From Mesorhizobium sp. NZP2298 (GTDB lineage: Bacteria; Pseudomonadota; Alphaproteobacteria; Rhizobiales; Rhizobiaceae), in contig NZ_CP033365.1 of NCBI RefSeq assembly GCF_013170825.1, positions 5,654,001 to 5,718,000 of the forward strand: a DNA stretch of 64,000 nt, in the 5' to 3' direction. Both the position numbers and the translations under genes were made by a program. The notes beneath the pieces were generated by a model. The model searched no databases, had not been told where the DNA came from, and saw only the letters and a program-made list of their open reading frames with translations. Shown here in pieces: positions 1-8,427 of this stretch. How positions within the stretch are numbered: position 1 is the first letter of the stretch; every line of letters begins with the position of its first letter.

Positions 1-609
1 CCCGATTATCGGCTGGCGCCGGAGCACAAGTTTCCCGCCGGGCTCGAGGATTGCACGGCAGCGCTTCGCTTCATGACGGAAAACGCCGGAGAGCTCGGCA
101 TCGACTCGGCGCGCATCACGGTCGCTGGTGACAGCGCCGGCGGCAACCTTGCCGCCGTTCTGGCGTTGCTCGCCCGGGACCGGCTGGCGCCGCCGCTTGC
201 CGCTCAGATCCTGATCTATCCCAACACCGATGCGCGCCAGACGGCGGACAGCTACCGGCGTTTCGGCGATGGGTTCGGGCTCACGGCCGCCACCATGGCC
301 TGGTTTCGCGACCATTATGTGCGAACGCCAGACGACATCACGGACTGGCGCGTCTCGCCGCTGCTTGCATCAAGCTTGGCTGGCGCTGCACCCGCGTTTG
401 TCGCGATCGCCGGCCACGACATCCTTGCCGACGAAGGGACTGCTTATGCCGAACGCCTGCGCGTCGAAGGGGTGCCGCTGGTGCTGCGGCACTGGCCGGG
501 TCAGATCCACGGCTTCGTCTCGATGGGGCGCCACATTCTGGCGGCGCGGCAAGCGGTGAGCGAGGCGGCGGCCTGGCTGCAGCCGCAGACGCGCACTCAC
601 GCCGACTGA
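1..609 (+). CDS. alpha/beta hydrolase (HSL-type esterase), 3' part
   Basis: The gene enters from the left edge in frame 1, so the N-terminus is missing; 202 residues are visible. It carries the hormone-sensitive-lipase signature YRLAPEH near the start, the nucleophile motif GDSAGGN, the acid motif GHDILADE and the final histidine in GQIHGF, so the catalytic triad is complete. Such enzymes hydrolyse short-chain carboxylic esters in the cytoplasm; the substrate cannot be told. An internal ATG at position 73 is not the true start, because the family signature lies upstream of it. The stop overlaps the convergent LacI gene by 13 bases. Confidence 0.88.
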   Translation, partial: PDYRLAPEHKFPAGLEDCTAALRFMTENAGELGIDSARITVAGDSAGGNLAAVLALLARDRLAPPLAAQILIYPNTDARQTADSYRRFGDGFGLTAATMAWFRDHYVRTPDDITDWRVSPLLASSLAGAAPAFVAIAGHDILADEGTAYAERLRVEGVPLVLRHWPGQIHGFVSMGRHILAARQAVSEAAAWLQPQTRTHAD

Positions 610-1631
610 CGCATCACCAGCGTCGCGCCGAGCTTGACGTTGCGCGCCATCTCCTGTCCAGGGGAATCCGCCTCGTCCAGCAAGGCCAGCAGGATCTCGA
701 CGCTGCGGCCGGCCATGGCGGCAAAATCCTGCGCCATGGTGGTCAGAGCCGGACAGGTGTAGCGGCTGAGTGGATGATCGTCATGGGCGGCGACACGGAA
801 ATCGCAATCGGCCCGGCGGCCGATCTTCAGCCCGCGCGAAAAGGCGGCAGACATGACACCGAAGGCGAGACGGTCGTTCGCGCACAACAGTGTGCGGGCC
901 GGCAGGCCGCCCTTCTCGAGCGTCCTCTCCATCCATTCATGACCGATGCGCTCGAAATCCCAGCTGTAGTCGCCCGCCGCCTTGAGGACGACGGGTTCCA
1001 GGCCGGCGGCCTGCATCGTTTCAATATAGCTCCGCAGGCGTTCGCCCGAATTGTGGTTGACGTGCGGAATGTCGACATAAACCGGCGGCTCGCCGGACCG
1101 GCAGAGATAGTCGACGATGGTCGACGTGCTCTGGTGGTTGTCGTTGCCGACGAAAGGCGTGTCACCCTCGATGTAGGTGTCGAAATAGACGATCGGAATA
1201 TCCTCGCTCATCCGCTCGAAGACGCCGGGTTCGGAGACCAACCCCAGTGGAGCGACGATGGCGCCGGCGACTTTCAGCGACATCAGTGTTTTGACCGATT
1301 CCGCCTCCAGTTTCGGCGAACCGTGCGAGGAGATGACGATCGGCCAAAAACCCTCGTCGCGGCAGCGCAGTTCGATACGGCTGACCATTTCGGCATAGAA
1401 CGGATCGGTGAGCGCCGGCACGACGATGCCGACATTGCGGGTGCGCTTGCGGTTGAGATTGCGCGCGAAAACATTCGGCTGATAATCCGATGAACGCAGT
1501 GCTGCCTCGATGCGCGCCCGGGTCGCCGGCTTCACGCTCGCTGGATCGTCGAAATATTTCGACAGGGTCGGCCGTGATACGCCGGACGCCCTGGCGAAAT
1601 CATCCATCGTGCGGTGGGTCTTCTCCGCCAT
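597..1631 (-). CDS. LacI family transcriptional regulator
   Basis: 344 residues, the normal LacI length. Residues 8-30 form the LacI helix-turn-helix ([20 protein letters not shown]), followed by the hinge region ([16 protein letters not shown]) and a periplasmic-binding-protein-like effector domain beginning near [12 protein letters not shown]. It is divergent from the sugar kinase and GatZ-like gene, with 265 bases between them that contain two inverted repeats, so it probably represses that pair and possibly itself. The effector is likely a sugar or sugar phosphate (inference). Confidence 0.9.
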   Translation of the reverse strand: MAEKTHRTMDDFARASGVSRPTLSKYFDDPASVKPATRARIEAALRSSDYQPNVFARNLNRKRTRNVGIVVPALTDPFYAEMVSRIELRCRDEGFWPIVISSHGSPKLEAESVKTLMSLKVAGAIVAPLGLVSEPGVFERMSEDIPIVYFDTYIEGDTPFVGNDNHQSTSTIVDYLCRSGEPPVYVDIPHVNHNSGERLRSYIETMQAAGLEPVVLKAAGDYSWDFERIGHEWMERTLEKGGLPARTLLCANDRLAFGVMSAAFSRGLKIGRRADCDFRVAAHDDHPLSRYTCPALTTMAQDFAAMAGRSVEILLALLDEADSPGQEMARNVKLGATLVMRQSA

Positions 1632-1763
1632 CGATATTTCCAGCCCCTTTGTCCCGCGCCCGCCGACAACTTTCCGGTCAGGCCAGAATCAGTCCTGCGA
1701 CCGTTGCCGTTAGGCAGCATTGCTTGACCGAATTTGTTCAGTCAAATTTTCGCGTTTCCACTA

Positions 1764-1803
1764 CAATGCAAAAGCATTGCGCACGTCAAATTATTTATTG
1801 ACG
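1764..1803. promoter_or_regulatory. candidate LacI operators and sugar kinase promoter
   Basis: Between the LacI and kinase genes there is a 16-base inverted repeat CAATGC-AAAA-GCATTG (1764-1779) and a second, CGTCAA-N8-TTGACG (1784-1803). The right arm of the second, TTGACG at 1798-1803, is a good -35 for the kinase, with a weak -10 (TAGGCT, 1821-1826) after 17 bases. A repressor on this site would cover the -35. The 16-base repeat has the size of a LacI-family operator but lacks the usual central CG. A third, wider repeat (TTGAC-N12-GTCAA, 1724-1745) lies nearer lacI. Confidence 0.4.
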
Positions 1804-1896
1804 CTCTGAAAACGACAACCTAGGCTTTGGGACCTGTACGGACGTGGAGAAGGCGCTCGGCAACCGGCCGCAGGGCAATCTGGGAATGGTGAGGAC

Positions 1897-2850
1897 ATGA
1901 AGAAACTGGTTTGCGCCGGCGAGATCCTGGTCGAGATCATGGCCGAGCGGATCGGTCAGAGTTTCCTTGCCCCCGGCCCTCTGGTCGGCCCGTTTCCCTC
2001 CGGCGCGCCGGCGATCTTCATCGACCAGGCGGCGCGACTCGGCCAGCCAGCGGGCCTGATCGCGGCCGTCGGCGATGACGATTTCGGCCATTTGAACATC
2101 GAGCGCCTGCGCGCCGACGGGGCCGACATCTCCGCCATCAAGGTCCACCGGGGTGCCGCCACGGGCACCGCCTTCGTCACCTATGAAACCGACGGCAGCC
2201 GGCACTTCGTCTACAACATCAAGCACAGTGCCGCCGGCCTGATCGAGATCGGTGCCGAGGCGCGCGCGCTGCTGGCCAGCGCCGACCATTTTCACGTCAT
2301 GGGCACCTCGCTGTTCTCGCCCGAGGTGATCGAAGTGGCGCGCAACGGGATCGAAACGGTCAAGGCGCGTGGCGGCACTGTTTCCTTCGACCCCAACATC
2401 CGCAAGGAGATGCTCGATCTGCCGGGCCTGCGCGACGCGCTGCATTTCGTGCTGTCGAAGACCGATGTCTTTCTGCCAAGCGGACCGGAACTGTTCATCT
2501 TCGCCAAGGCGACCGACGAGGAGAGCGCGGCGCGAGAAATGCTGGATCGCGGTATCTCCACCGTGGTCGTCAAGAAAGGCGCGCAAGGCGCCGTTCATTA
2601 CGACAAGACCGGACGAACCGCGGCGCCGGGCTTCGTCGTCAACGAAATCGACCCGACCGGCGCCGGCGACTGTTTTGCCGCGGCCTTCGTCTCCTTCTGG
2701 CTGCGCGCAGAAGCGCCCGAGAAGGCGCTGCGCATCGCCAATGGCTGCGGCGCGCTGGCGGTGACCAGGAAGGGGCCGATGGAGGGCATCGCCTCGCTTG
2801 CCGCCGTCGAAGCCTTCCTTGCGACCGCCAAGGCCGGAGCGCCTGTATGA
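1897..2850 (+). CDS. PfkB family sugar kinase
   Basis: 317 residues, usual for ribokinase/PfkB kinases. The C-terminal PfkB signature DPTGAGDCF, with its catalytic aspartate, is intact. The N-terminus (KLVCAGEILVEIMAE) and a GAPAIFIDQAARLG segment match the sugar-binding half. GTGAGGAC just before the ATG serves as ribosome binding site. It overlaps the GatZ/KbaZ-like gene by 4 bases (ATGA). Kinases paired with this partner phosphorylate a ketohexose such as D-tagatose in the galactitol/altritol routes described for Agrobacterium. KDG kinase or fructokinase are alternatives that sequence alone does not exclude. Confidence 0.85.
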   Translation: MKKLVCAGEILVEIMAERIGQSFLAPGPLVGPFPSGAPAIFIDQAARLGQPAGLIAAVGDDDFGHLNIERLRADGADISAIKVHRGAATGTAFVTYETDGSRHFVYNIKHSAAGLIEIGAEARALLASADHFHVMGTSLFSPEVIEVARNGIETVKARGGTVSFDPNIRKEMLDLPGLRDALHFVLSKTDVFLPSGPELFIFAKATDEESAAREMLDRGISTVVVKKGAQGAVHYDKTGRTAAPGFVVNEIDPTGAGDCFAAAFVSFWLRAEAPEKALRIANGCGALAVTRKGPMEGIASLAAVEAFLATAKAGAPV

Positions 2851-4130
2851 GCCGGGCTACGGACAGGCTGGCGGCCGTAGCGGCGCGCCGGGCGACCGGC
2901 GAACGCTGCGGCATCACCTCGATCTGCTCGGCTCATCCGCTGGTGATCGAAGCGGCGCTGCGCCACGGCAAGGCGCGCGACGCCGATGTGCTGATCGAGG
3001 CCACCTGCAACCAGGTGAACCACGAGGGCGGCTATACCGGCATGACACCAGCGGATTTTCGCCGCTTCGTCGAGACGATCGCCGGCAAGGTCGGCTTTTC
3101 CCTCGACAGGCTGGTGCTCGGCGGCGATCATCTCGGCCCCAATCCGTGGAAACACCTGCCGGCGTCCGAGGCCATGGCGAGGGCCGCGCGCATGGTCGAC
3201 GCCTATGCCGTGGCCGGCTTCACCAAGATCCACCTCGACGCCAGCATGGGCTGTGCCGGCGAAGGTGCCGCACCTTCCGACGCGACGATCGCAGCGCGCG
3301 CCGCCGAACTGGCGGAAGTGGCCGAGGCCGCGACCGAACGAACCGACGGCACCAAGCCGGTCTATGTCATCGGCACCGAAGTGCCGGTGCCGGGCGGCGC
3401 CCTGGAAGCAATGAACCATCTGGCGGTGACGACACCGGAGGCCGCGCGTCAAACCGTGCGCATCCACCGCGATGCCTTCAGCCGGCGAGGTCTCGACCAG
3501 GCCTTTTCGCGGGCGCTCGGTGTCGTCGTGCAGCCAGGCGTCGAATTCGGCAATGCCGAGGTGATCACCTATGAACCGGAACGCGCCCGTGTATTGGCCG
3601 GCACGTTGCGGGATCTACCGCAATTCGTCTTCGAGGCGCATTCGACCGACTACCAGCCGGTCTCGGCATTGACCGCGCTGGTCGACGACGGATTTGCCAT
3701 CCTCAAGGTCGGGCCGTGGCTGACCTTCGCGCTGCGCGAGGCGCTCTACGGCTTGAGCCATATCGCCGAGGTTCTGGTTCCCGACCAGGCGCGCGAAAAC
3801 CTGCCGACGGCGATGGAGCGCGTCATGCTGGCGGCGCCGAACAATTGGAAGAATTACTATCACGGCTCCGAGGCTGAACAACGGATCGAACGCCATTTCT
3901 CCTACAGCGACCGCATTCGCTATTACTGGCCGGCACCGGCAGCCCAGCAGGCTGTGGATGCGCTTATGCAGGCGCTCGGCGACCGCGACATCCCCCTACC
4001 CCTCATCAGCCAATATCTCGCCCATCTCGATGGCGCGGTGGCGAACCGGTCCGTGGCGCCAAAGGCCGCAGAATTGCTGATCGCCAGTGTGACCGAGGTT
4101 CTCGACACCTACGCCAGCGCAACCGGCTGA
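2847..4130 (+). CDS. GatZ/KbaZ-like protein, likely ketose 6-phosphate 4-epimerase
   Basis: 427 residues with GatZ/KbaZ family motifs: EATCNQVNHEGGYTGM, LGGDHLGPNPW and KIHLDASMGC. The family is traditionally named the non-catalytic subunit of tagatose-bisphosphate aldolase. No catalytic GatY/KbaY partner occurs in the window, and the gene is instead translationally coupled to a PfkB kinase. As I recall, work on Agrobacterium galactitol and altritol catabolism assigned a GatZ homologue in such a pair as tagatose 6-phosphate/fructose 6-phosphate 4-epimerase, and I favour that role. It ends 6 bases from a convergent gene. Confidence 0.82.
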   Translation: MSRATDRLAAVAARRATGERCGITSICSAHPLVIEAALRHGKARDADVLIEATCNQVNHEGGYTGMTPADFRRFVETIAGKVGFSLDRLVLGGDHLGPNPWKHLPASEAMARAARMVDAYAVAGFTKIHLDASMGCAGEGAAPSDATIAARAAELAEVAEAATERTDGTKPVYVIGTEVPVPGGALEAMNHLAVTTPEAARQTVRIHRDAFSRRGLDQAFSRALGVVVQPGVEFGNAEVITYEPERARVLAGTLRDLPQFVFEAHSTDYQPVSALTALVDDGFAILKVGPWLTFALREALYGLSHIAEVLVPDQARENLPTAMERVMLAAPNNWKNYYHGSEAEQRIERHFSYSDRIRYYWPAPAAQQAVDALMQALGDRDIPLPLISQYLAHLDGAVANRSVAPKAAELLIASVTEVLDTYASATG

Positions 4131-4136
4131 CCACGG

Positions 4137-5663
4137 CTACGGCTTGGGCATCAGGACCAGCGCTCCCGTGGTGCGGCGCGATTCCAGATCGCGGTGCGCA
4201 TCGGCGGCATTGGCGAGATCGTAGCGCGTCGGCGCCTCGATCCTGACCACACCCTGGCGAAGCGCTTGGAAGAACCTGGCGACGTGCGGCGCAAGTTTTT
4301 CCGGCGTGTCGGTGAAATGGGCATAGTTGGGTCGCGAAATGGTCAGCGACTTCGACGCGAAGCGGCCGATATCCCAATTGCCGACCGGCCCAGAAGCCTG
4401 GCCGAAGCTGACGAGGTGGCCGCGCACGGCAAGGGCGGCGAGCGAGCCAGCGAAGGTGTCGTTGCCGACCGCGTCATAGGCGACATCGGCTCCCCTGCCC
4501 CCTGTCAACCGCATGACGGCATCGCCGAAATTCTCGCGGGAATAGACGATGACATGGTCCGCGCCGAGACGCTCGACGACGCGGGCCTTGTCGTCGCTCG
4601 ACACGGTCGCGATCACCGTCGCGCCGAGATGACGCGCCCATTGCACCAGCAGCTGACCGATGCCGCCTGCTGCCGCATGGATGAGGACGATTTCGCCCGG
4701 CTTCACGGCATGAACGTCGTGCAGCAGGAAGCTCGCGCTGACGCCCTTGAGCAGGCCGGCGGCGGCGATCTCATCCGTGATGTCGTCCGAAAGATGAACC
4801 AGCAATTCGGGCGCCATGTTGCGCCGCTCGCTGTAGGCGCCGACCGGCGGACAGGCATAGGCGACGCGGTCGCCGGCCGAAAAGCCGGACACCGCCGGGC
4901 CGACTGCCTCGATGATGCCGGCCGCTTCCATGCCGGGCACGCCGGGCGGCTTCAAAAGGTCGAAAAACCCGGTGCGGCAATAGACGTCGATGAAATTGAC
5001 GCCGATCACCGTGTGACGGATCCGCACTTCGTTCGAGGCCAGCGGCGGCAGTTCGATATCCCTGAGCCTCAACTCCTCCGGTCCACCGTAACGCTCGACA
5101 ACGATCGCACGGGTCGTTGCGGTCCGACCAGGCGCGGTCCTTGGCGCCGCATGCGGCATGTCGATGGGCGGAGGCGGTGCAACAATCGCCTGGGGCGGTC
5201 TCGTCTCGACTGGCGAGCCCACGCTCCGGCGCTTCAGAAGATTGCGCACCGCCGCGAAGCCGGCCTGATAGATGCCTTCGGTGACCAGCCTGACCAGTTC
5301 GTCGCGGCAATGCGCCGGCGGCTGGAATTCAGAGCGCCATTCCCAGAAGGTGGCATTGCCGTCGGTCACCGGCTTCAGCCTGATCGAGGCGACATAGCCC
5401 ATCAGAGGCAGCGGCGCTTCGAGCAGGCAGTAGCTCAGCCGGCGGTCCTTGTCGGATAGTGCCAGCAATTGCTCGCGCAATTCACCGCCGTCATTCAGCC
5501 GAAAGTGGCGCACGGCGCCAACCGCATCGACCGGTTCGCCGCCCTCGATCTCGCTGAAGGCGATGGCAGGATGCCAGCGGTCATGGCCGTTGAAATCGCG
5601 CAGGATCGCCCAGACCTCGTCAACCGGTGCCTCGATGATCGTGCTCTGGCAAACCTTGACCAT
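4137..5663 (-). CDS. SRPBCC domain fused to NADPH:quinone oxidoreductase (MDR)
   Basis: 508 residues in two parts. Residues 1-145 are an SRPBCC (START/polyketide cyclase-like) domain with the START-like opening IIEAPVDEVWAILRDFNG. Residues about 150-183 are a proline- and alanine-rich linker. Residues 184-508 are a zinc-independent medium-chain dehydrogenase/reductase of the quinone oxidoreductase type: VIGVNFIDVYCRTG, the NADP-binding AAAGGIGQ and AYDAVG. Free quinone oxidoreductases are about 325 residues, so the SRPBCC half is extra. The neighbouring gene encodes a free SRPBCC protein clearly similar to the N-terminal half. A role in reducing a hydrophobic carbonyl or quinone held by the SRPBCC pocket is inference. 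Confidence 0.85.
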   Translation of the reverse strand: MVKVCQSTIIEAPVDEVWAILRDFNGHDRWHPAIAFSEIEGGEPVDAVGAVRHFRLNDGGELREQLLALSDKDRRLSYCLLEAPLPLMGYVASIRLKPVTDGNATFWEWRSEFQPPAHCRDELVRLVTEGIYQAGFAAVRNLLKRRSVGSPVETRPPQAIVAPPPPIDMPHAAPRTAPGRTATTRAIVVERYGGPEELRLRDIELPPLASNEVRIRHTVIGVNFIDVYCRTGFFDLLKPPGVPGMEAAGIIEAVGPAVSGFSAGDRVAYACPPVGAYSERRNMAPELLVHLSDDITDEIAAAGLLKGVSASFLLHDVHAVKPGEIVLIHAAAGGIGQLLVQWARHLGATVIATVSSDDKARVVERLGADHVIVYSRENFGDAVMRLTGGRGADVAYDAVGNDTFAGSLAALAVRGHLVSFGQASGPVGNWDIGRFASKSLTISRPNYAHFTDTPEKLAPHVARFFQALRQGVVRIEAPTRYDLANAADAHRDLESRRTTGALVLMPKP

Positions 5664-5672
5664 CGGCCGGCG

Positions 5673-6110
5673 TCAGCGCCCGAACCGGTGTTTCAGCGCG
5701 CCCAGGGCGGTCTGGAAGATGCCATTGCCGATCTGATGCATCAAGGCCGCCTCGCGATCGGCCGCGCAGTCGAACTCCGCCTGCCACTCGGCGAGCGTCA
5801 GATTGCCGTCGGTGATCGGCGTCAGCGACAGGGTGGCGACATAGTTCTCCACCGCCATCGGACTTTCGAGGATCGCGTAGCTGCAGGACAGGTCGTAGTC
5901 GGACAGCGCCAGCAGCCTTTCGCGGATGCGGCCACCGTCCTTCAGCGTGAAACTCCTGATGCAGCCGATCTGGTCGGCCTGCGCGTTTTGCTCGATGCGG
6001 CTTTCGGCGACGAACGGCGCCCAGCTTGGCAATGCGTTGAAGTTGCGGACGAGCTTCCAGACTTCCGCGGCCGGAGCCGGAATGACCGATGAGACATAGA
6101 CCTTGGTCAT
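5673..6110 (-). CDS. SRPBCC family protein
   Basis: 145 residues, one SRPBCC domain (VIPAPAAEVWKLVRNFNALP near the start; LLALSDYDLSCSYAILESP in the middle). It aligns end to end with residues 1-145 of the downstream fusion protein: both have DGG(R/E)(I/L)RE(R/Q)LLALSD and (P)(I/V)TDGN. The two genes are 9 bases apart on the same strand, which suggests tandem duplication followed by fusion of one copy to an oxidoreductase. The ligand is unknown; rhizobial members are usually annotated as polyketide cyclase/dehydrase-like. Confidence 0.82.
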   Translation of the reverse strand: MTKVYVSSVIPAPAAEVWKLVRNFNALPSWAPFVAESRIEQNAQADQIGCIRSFTLKDGGRIRERLLALSDYDLSCSYAILESPMAVENYVATLSLTPITDGNLTLAEWQAEFDCAADREAALMHQIGNGIFQTALGALKHRFGR

Positions 6111-6151
6111 TTCAGATAGCCGCCGATATTTGCCACTGCACGATCATCCCG

Positions 6152-8338
6152 TCAATGATCGCGGTCGTCATCGTCGTCCTTGGCGGCCTTTCCCTTGCCC
6201 TTCTTGTCACGGGTCAGGCTGGAAATGTCCTTGGCGTCGCGCAGCACGTCGGTCATCCGTCCGAGCGAGCCGCCCTCGATGCCGATCTCCTTCATCAGAT
6301 TGTCGATCATCGGCGCCTGCACCCGGTAGCGCAGCGCGGAGTCGATGACCTCGTCGGTGACGTTGCGGTTGCCGCCCGTGCCGCCATTGATGCCGTCGAC
6401 ATGCAAGATCTTGATGCCGTCGATCTTCTCCATCGGCTTGACGCTTTCGCGGATGATGCCTTCCATGTGGTCGAGCAGCTTGCCGCGCAGGCGCCCGGCG
6501 CGGGCTTCGCTCGACAGCAGGTTCTCGGCCTCGTTGAGCTGGCGATGGCCTGATGCGTCGACCTCGTAGCGCTGGGCCGCGGCAAGGGCGTGGATCTTCT
6601 CCGCTTCCGCCGAAGCGACTGCGGCGATCTTCTGCGCTTCCGCCAGGCTTTTCGCCGCCTTCATCTCGGCATCCGCGGCCGATGTGATGCGCAGCGCTTC
6701 CCGCTCTGCCTCGCGCTGCGCCCCGATCAGGTCGGTCAGCTTGCGGCGCTCGGCGATCTCGCGCTCGCGGGCGGTGAAAGCCTGTTCCTCGGCCTGGACG
6801 GCCTTGGCACGCACCGCTTCGGAAGCCGCGATCGCCGAGGACCGTTCCTGCGTCTTCTTGGCGATGTCGATCGCCTTCTGGATTTCCGCGATCTCGATCT
6901 TCTGGTCGCGATCGACGCCCAGTTGGCGGATATCGCGATCCTTGATCAGCCGCGCTTCCTCGATGCCGCGCTCGGTGGTGATGCGGGCGCGCTCGACCTC
7001 CTCACTGGCCGAAATCTCAGCCTCCTCAAACGCCTGGCGCTTGGCGATCTGCAGCGCTTCAAGGTGACGCTCGCGTTCGATGCGGACCTCGTCCACCACC
7101 CGTTCCTGCGCGATCCGCGCCGTTTCGGTGGCCTGGTTCTCGACGATCTCGGCGCGGCGTTTTTCCGCCTCGGCCCGGGTCACTTCCAGCGCCTTTTCGG
7201 CGAGCGCGATCTGGCGTTCCAGTTCAGCGACTTCGAGCAGCTTCTTGCGTTCGATCTCGAGCTTGCTTTGCGCGCCCTCACGCTCGATGCGGGCCTTCTC
7301 CAGCGACAGTTCGAGCGCGATCTGCTCGCGCTCGGTCAATTCGCGCATCTTCATCTCGGTCTCGTCGAGCGAACGGCGGCGCGCGATCTCGCGGCGCTGC
7401 GTGTCTTCCTCGCTCTTGATGCGTTCCTCGGTGATATTGCGCTCCTGGTTGAGCCGCGATTTTTCGACGGCCTCGCGCGACGAGAGCTGTGCCTGCTCGG
7501 ATTCCTGGTCACGCAACGCACGCTCAATGGCCAATTCAGACCGCTGCGCGGCGCGACGGATCTCGACCTCGCGCTCCTGTTCGAGGCGTGCATATTCGGT
7601 GTCGCGGTCGATTTCCAGCACCTTGCGCTGTGTGTCGAGGTTCTGGTTGCGGATGTCGACCAGCGTGCGCTGTTCGATCTCGTTGCGCATGCGGCGGCGG
7701 GTCTCGATCGATTCCGTCAGTTGCGTCAACCCCTCGGCGTCGAAGGCGTTGGAGGGATCGAAATATTCGAGGCTGGTCTGGTCGAGGTCGACGATGGCGA
7801 CGCTCTCCAACTCGAGCCCGTTGGCCGCGAGCGATTCCTCGGCGAGCCTGCGCACCTTGGCGGCATAGTCGCCGCGCAACTCATGCATCTCTTCCAGCGT
7901 CATCTGGGCGGCGACGGTGCGCAGCGCGCCGGCGAACTTGCCTTCCAGCAATTCGCGCAAGCTGTCGGGCTGCAGCGTGCGGCGGCCAAGCGTCTGTGCG
8001 GCAGCGGCCACCAGTTCGCGGCTGGCGCCAACGCGCACGAAGAACTCGGCGATCAGGTCGACGCGCATGCGGTTGCGGGTGATCAGCGCCAGCGCATCCT
8101 CGCGGCGCACCTCGATGCGCAGCACGTTCATGTTGACCGGAGTGATCTCGTGCAGAACCGGGATGACGAAGGCGCCACCATTCACCACCACCTTCTCACC
8201 CATGAAGCCGGTGCGCACGAACGCCGTCTCCTTGGTCGAGCGGCGATAGAGCCAGCGCAAGATGTAGACAGCGATCACCACGACGACCGCGGCAATGATC
8301 AGCCACAACAGGAAAGCGCCAAAGGTCTGCGCGTCCAT
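6152..8338 (-). CDS. flotillin-like SPFH/Band 7 membrane protein
   Basis: 728 residues. A single transmembrane helix lies at about residues 8-28 (LLWLIIAAVVVVIAVYIL), then the SPFH domain to about residue 230 (FVRTGFMGEKVVVNGGAF), then about 350 residues of charged heptad-like sequence rich in E, R, A and Q that should form a long coiled coil. The C-terminus is a conserved flotillin end followed by a Lys/Asp-rich tail (DDDDDRDH). E. coli YqiK is about 550 residues, so the coiled coil here is longer. Flotillins scaffold membrane microdomains. GGAGG seven bases before the ATG supports the start. No NfeD partner gene is adjacent. Confidence 0.88.
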   Translation of the reverse strand: MDAQTFGAFLLWLIIAAVVVVIAVYILRWLYRRSTKETAFVRTGFMGEKVVVNGGAFVIPVLHEITPVNMNVLRIEVRREDALALITRNRMRVDLIAEFFVRVGASRELVAAAAQTLGRRTLQPDSLRELLEGKFAGALRTVAAQMTLEEMHELRGDYAAKVRRLAEESLAANGLELESVAIVDLDQTSLEYFDPSNAFDAEGLTQLTESIETRRRMRNEIEQRTLVDIRNQNLDTQRKVLEIDRDTEYARLEQEREVEIRRAAQRSELAIERALRDQESEQAQLSSREAVEKSRLNQERNITEERIKSEEDTQRREIARRRSLDETEMKMRELTEREQIALELSLEKARIEREGAQSKLEIERKKLLEVAELERQIALAEKALEVTRAEAEKRRAEIVENQATETARIAQERVVDEVRIERERHLEALQIAKRQAFEEAEISASEEVERARITTERGIEEARLIKDRDIRQLGVDRDQKIEIAEIQKAIDIAKKTQERSSAIAASEAVRAKAVQAEEQAFTAREREIAERRKLTDLIGAQREAEREALRITSAADAEMKAAKSLAEAQKIAAVASAEAEKIHALAAAQRYEVDASGHRQLNEAENLLSSEARAGRLRGKLLDHMEGIIRESVKPMEKIDGIKILHVDGINGGTGGNRNVTDEVIDSALRYRVQAPMIDNLMKEIGIEGGSLGRMTDVLRDAKDISSLTRDKKGKGKAAKDDDDDRDH

Positions 8339-8427
8339 GATCTATCCTCCCCAAGACAATGCGGTCGGCACGGGGCGACCGGCGATATTTTCAAACATCC
8401 ACCCGCATGGTGGCGAAGTCCAATTCT

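Noticed and set aside
8399..8413. CCACC-CGCAT-GGTGG hairpin between the Liv operon and the flotillin gene
   Set aside because: A five-base stem without a T tract is too weak to call a terminator in GC-rich DNA.
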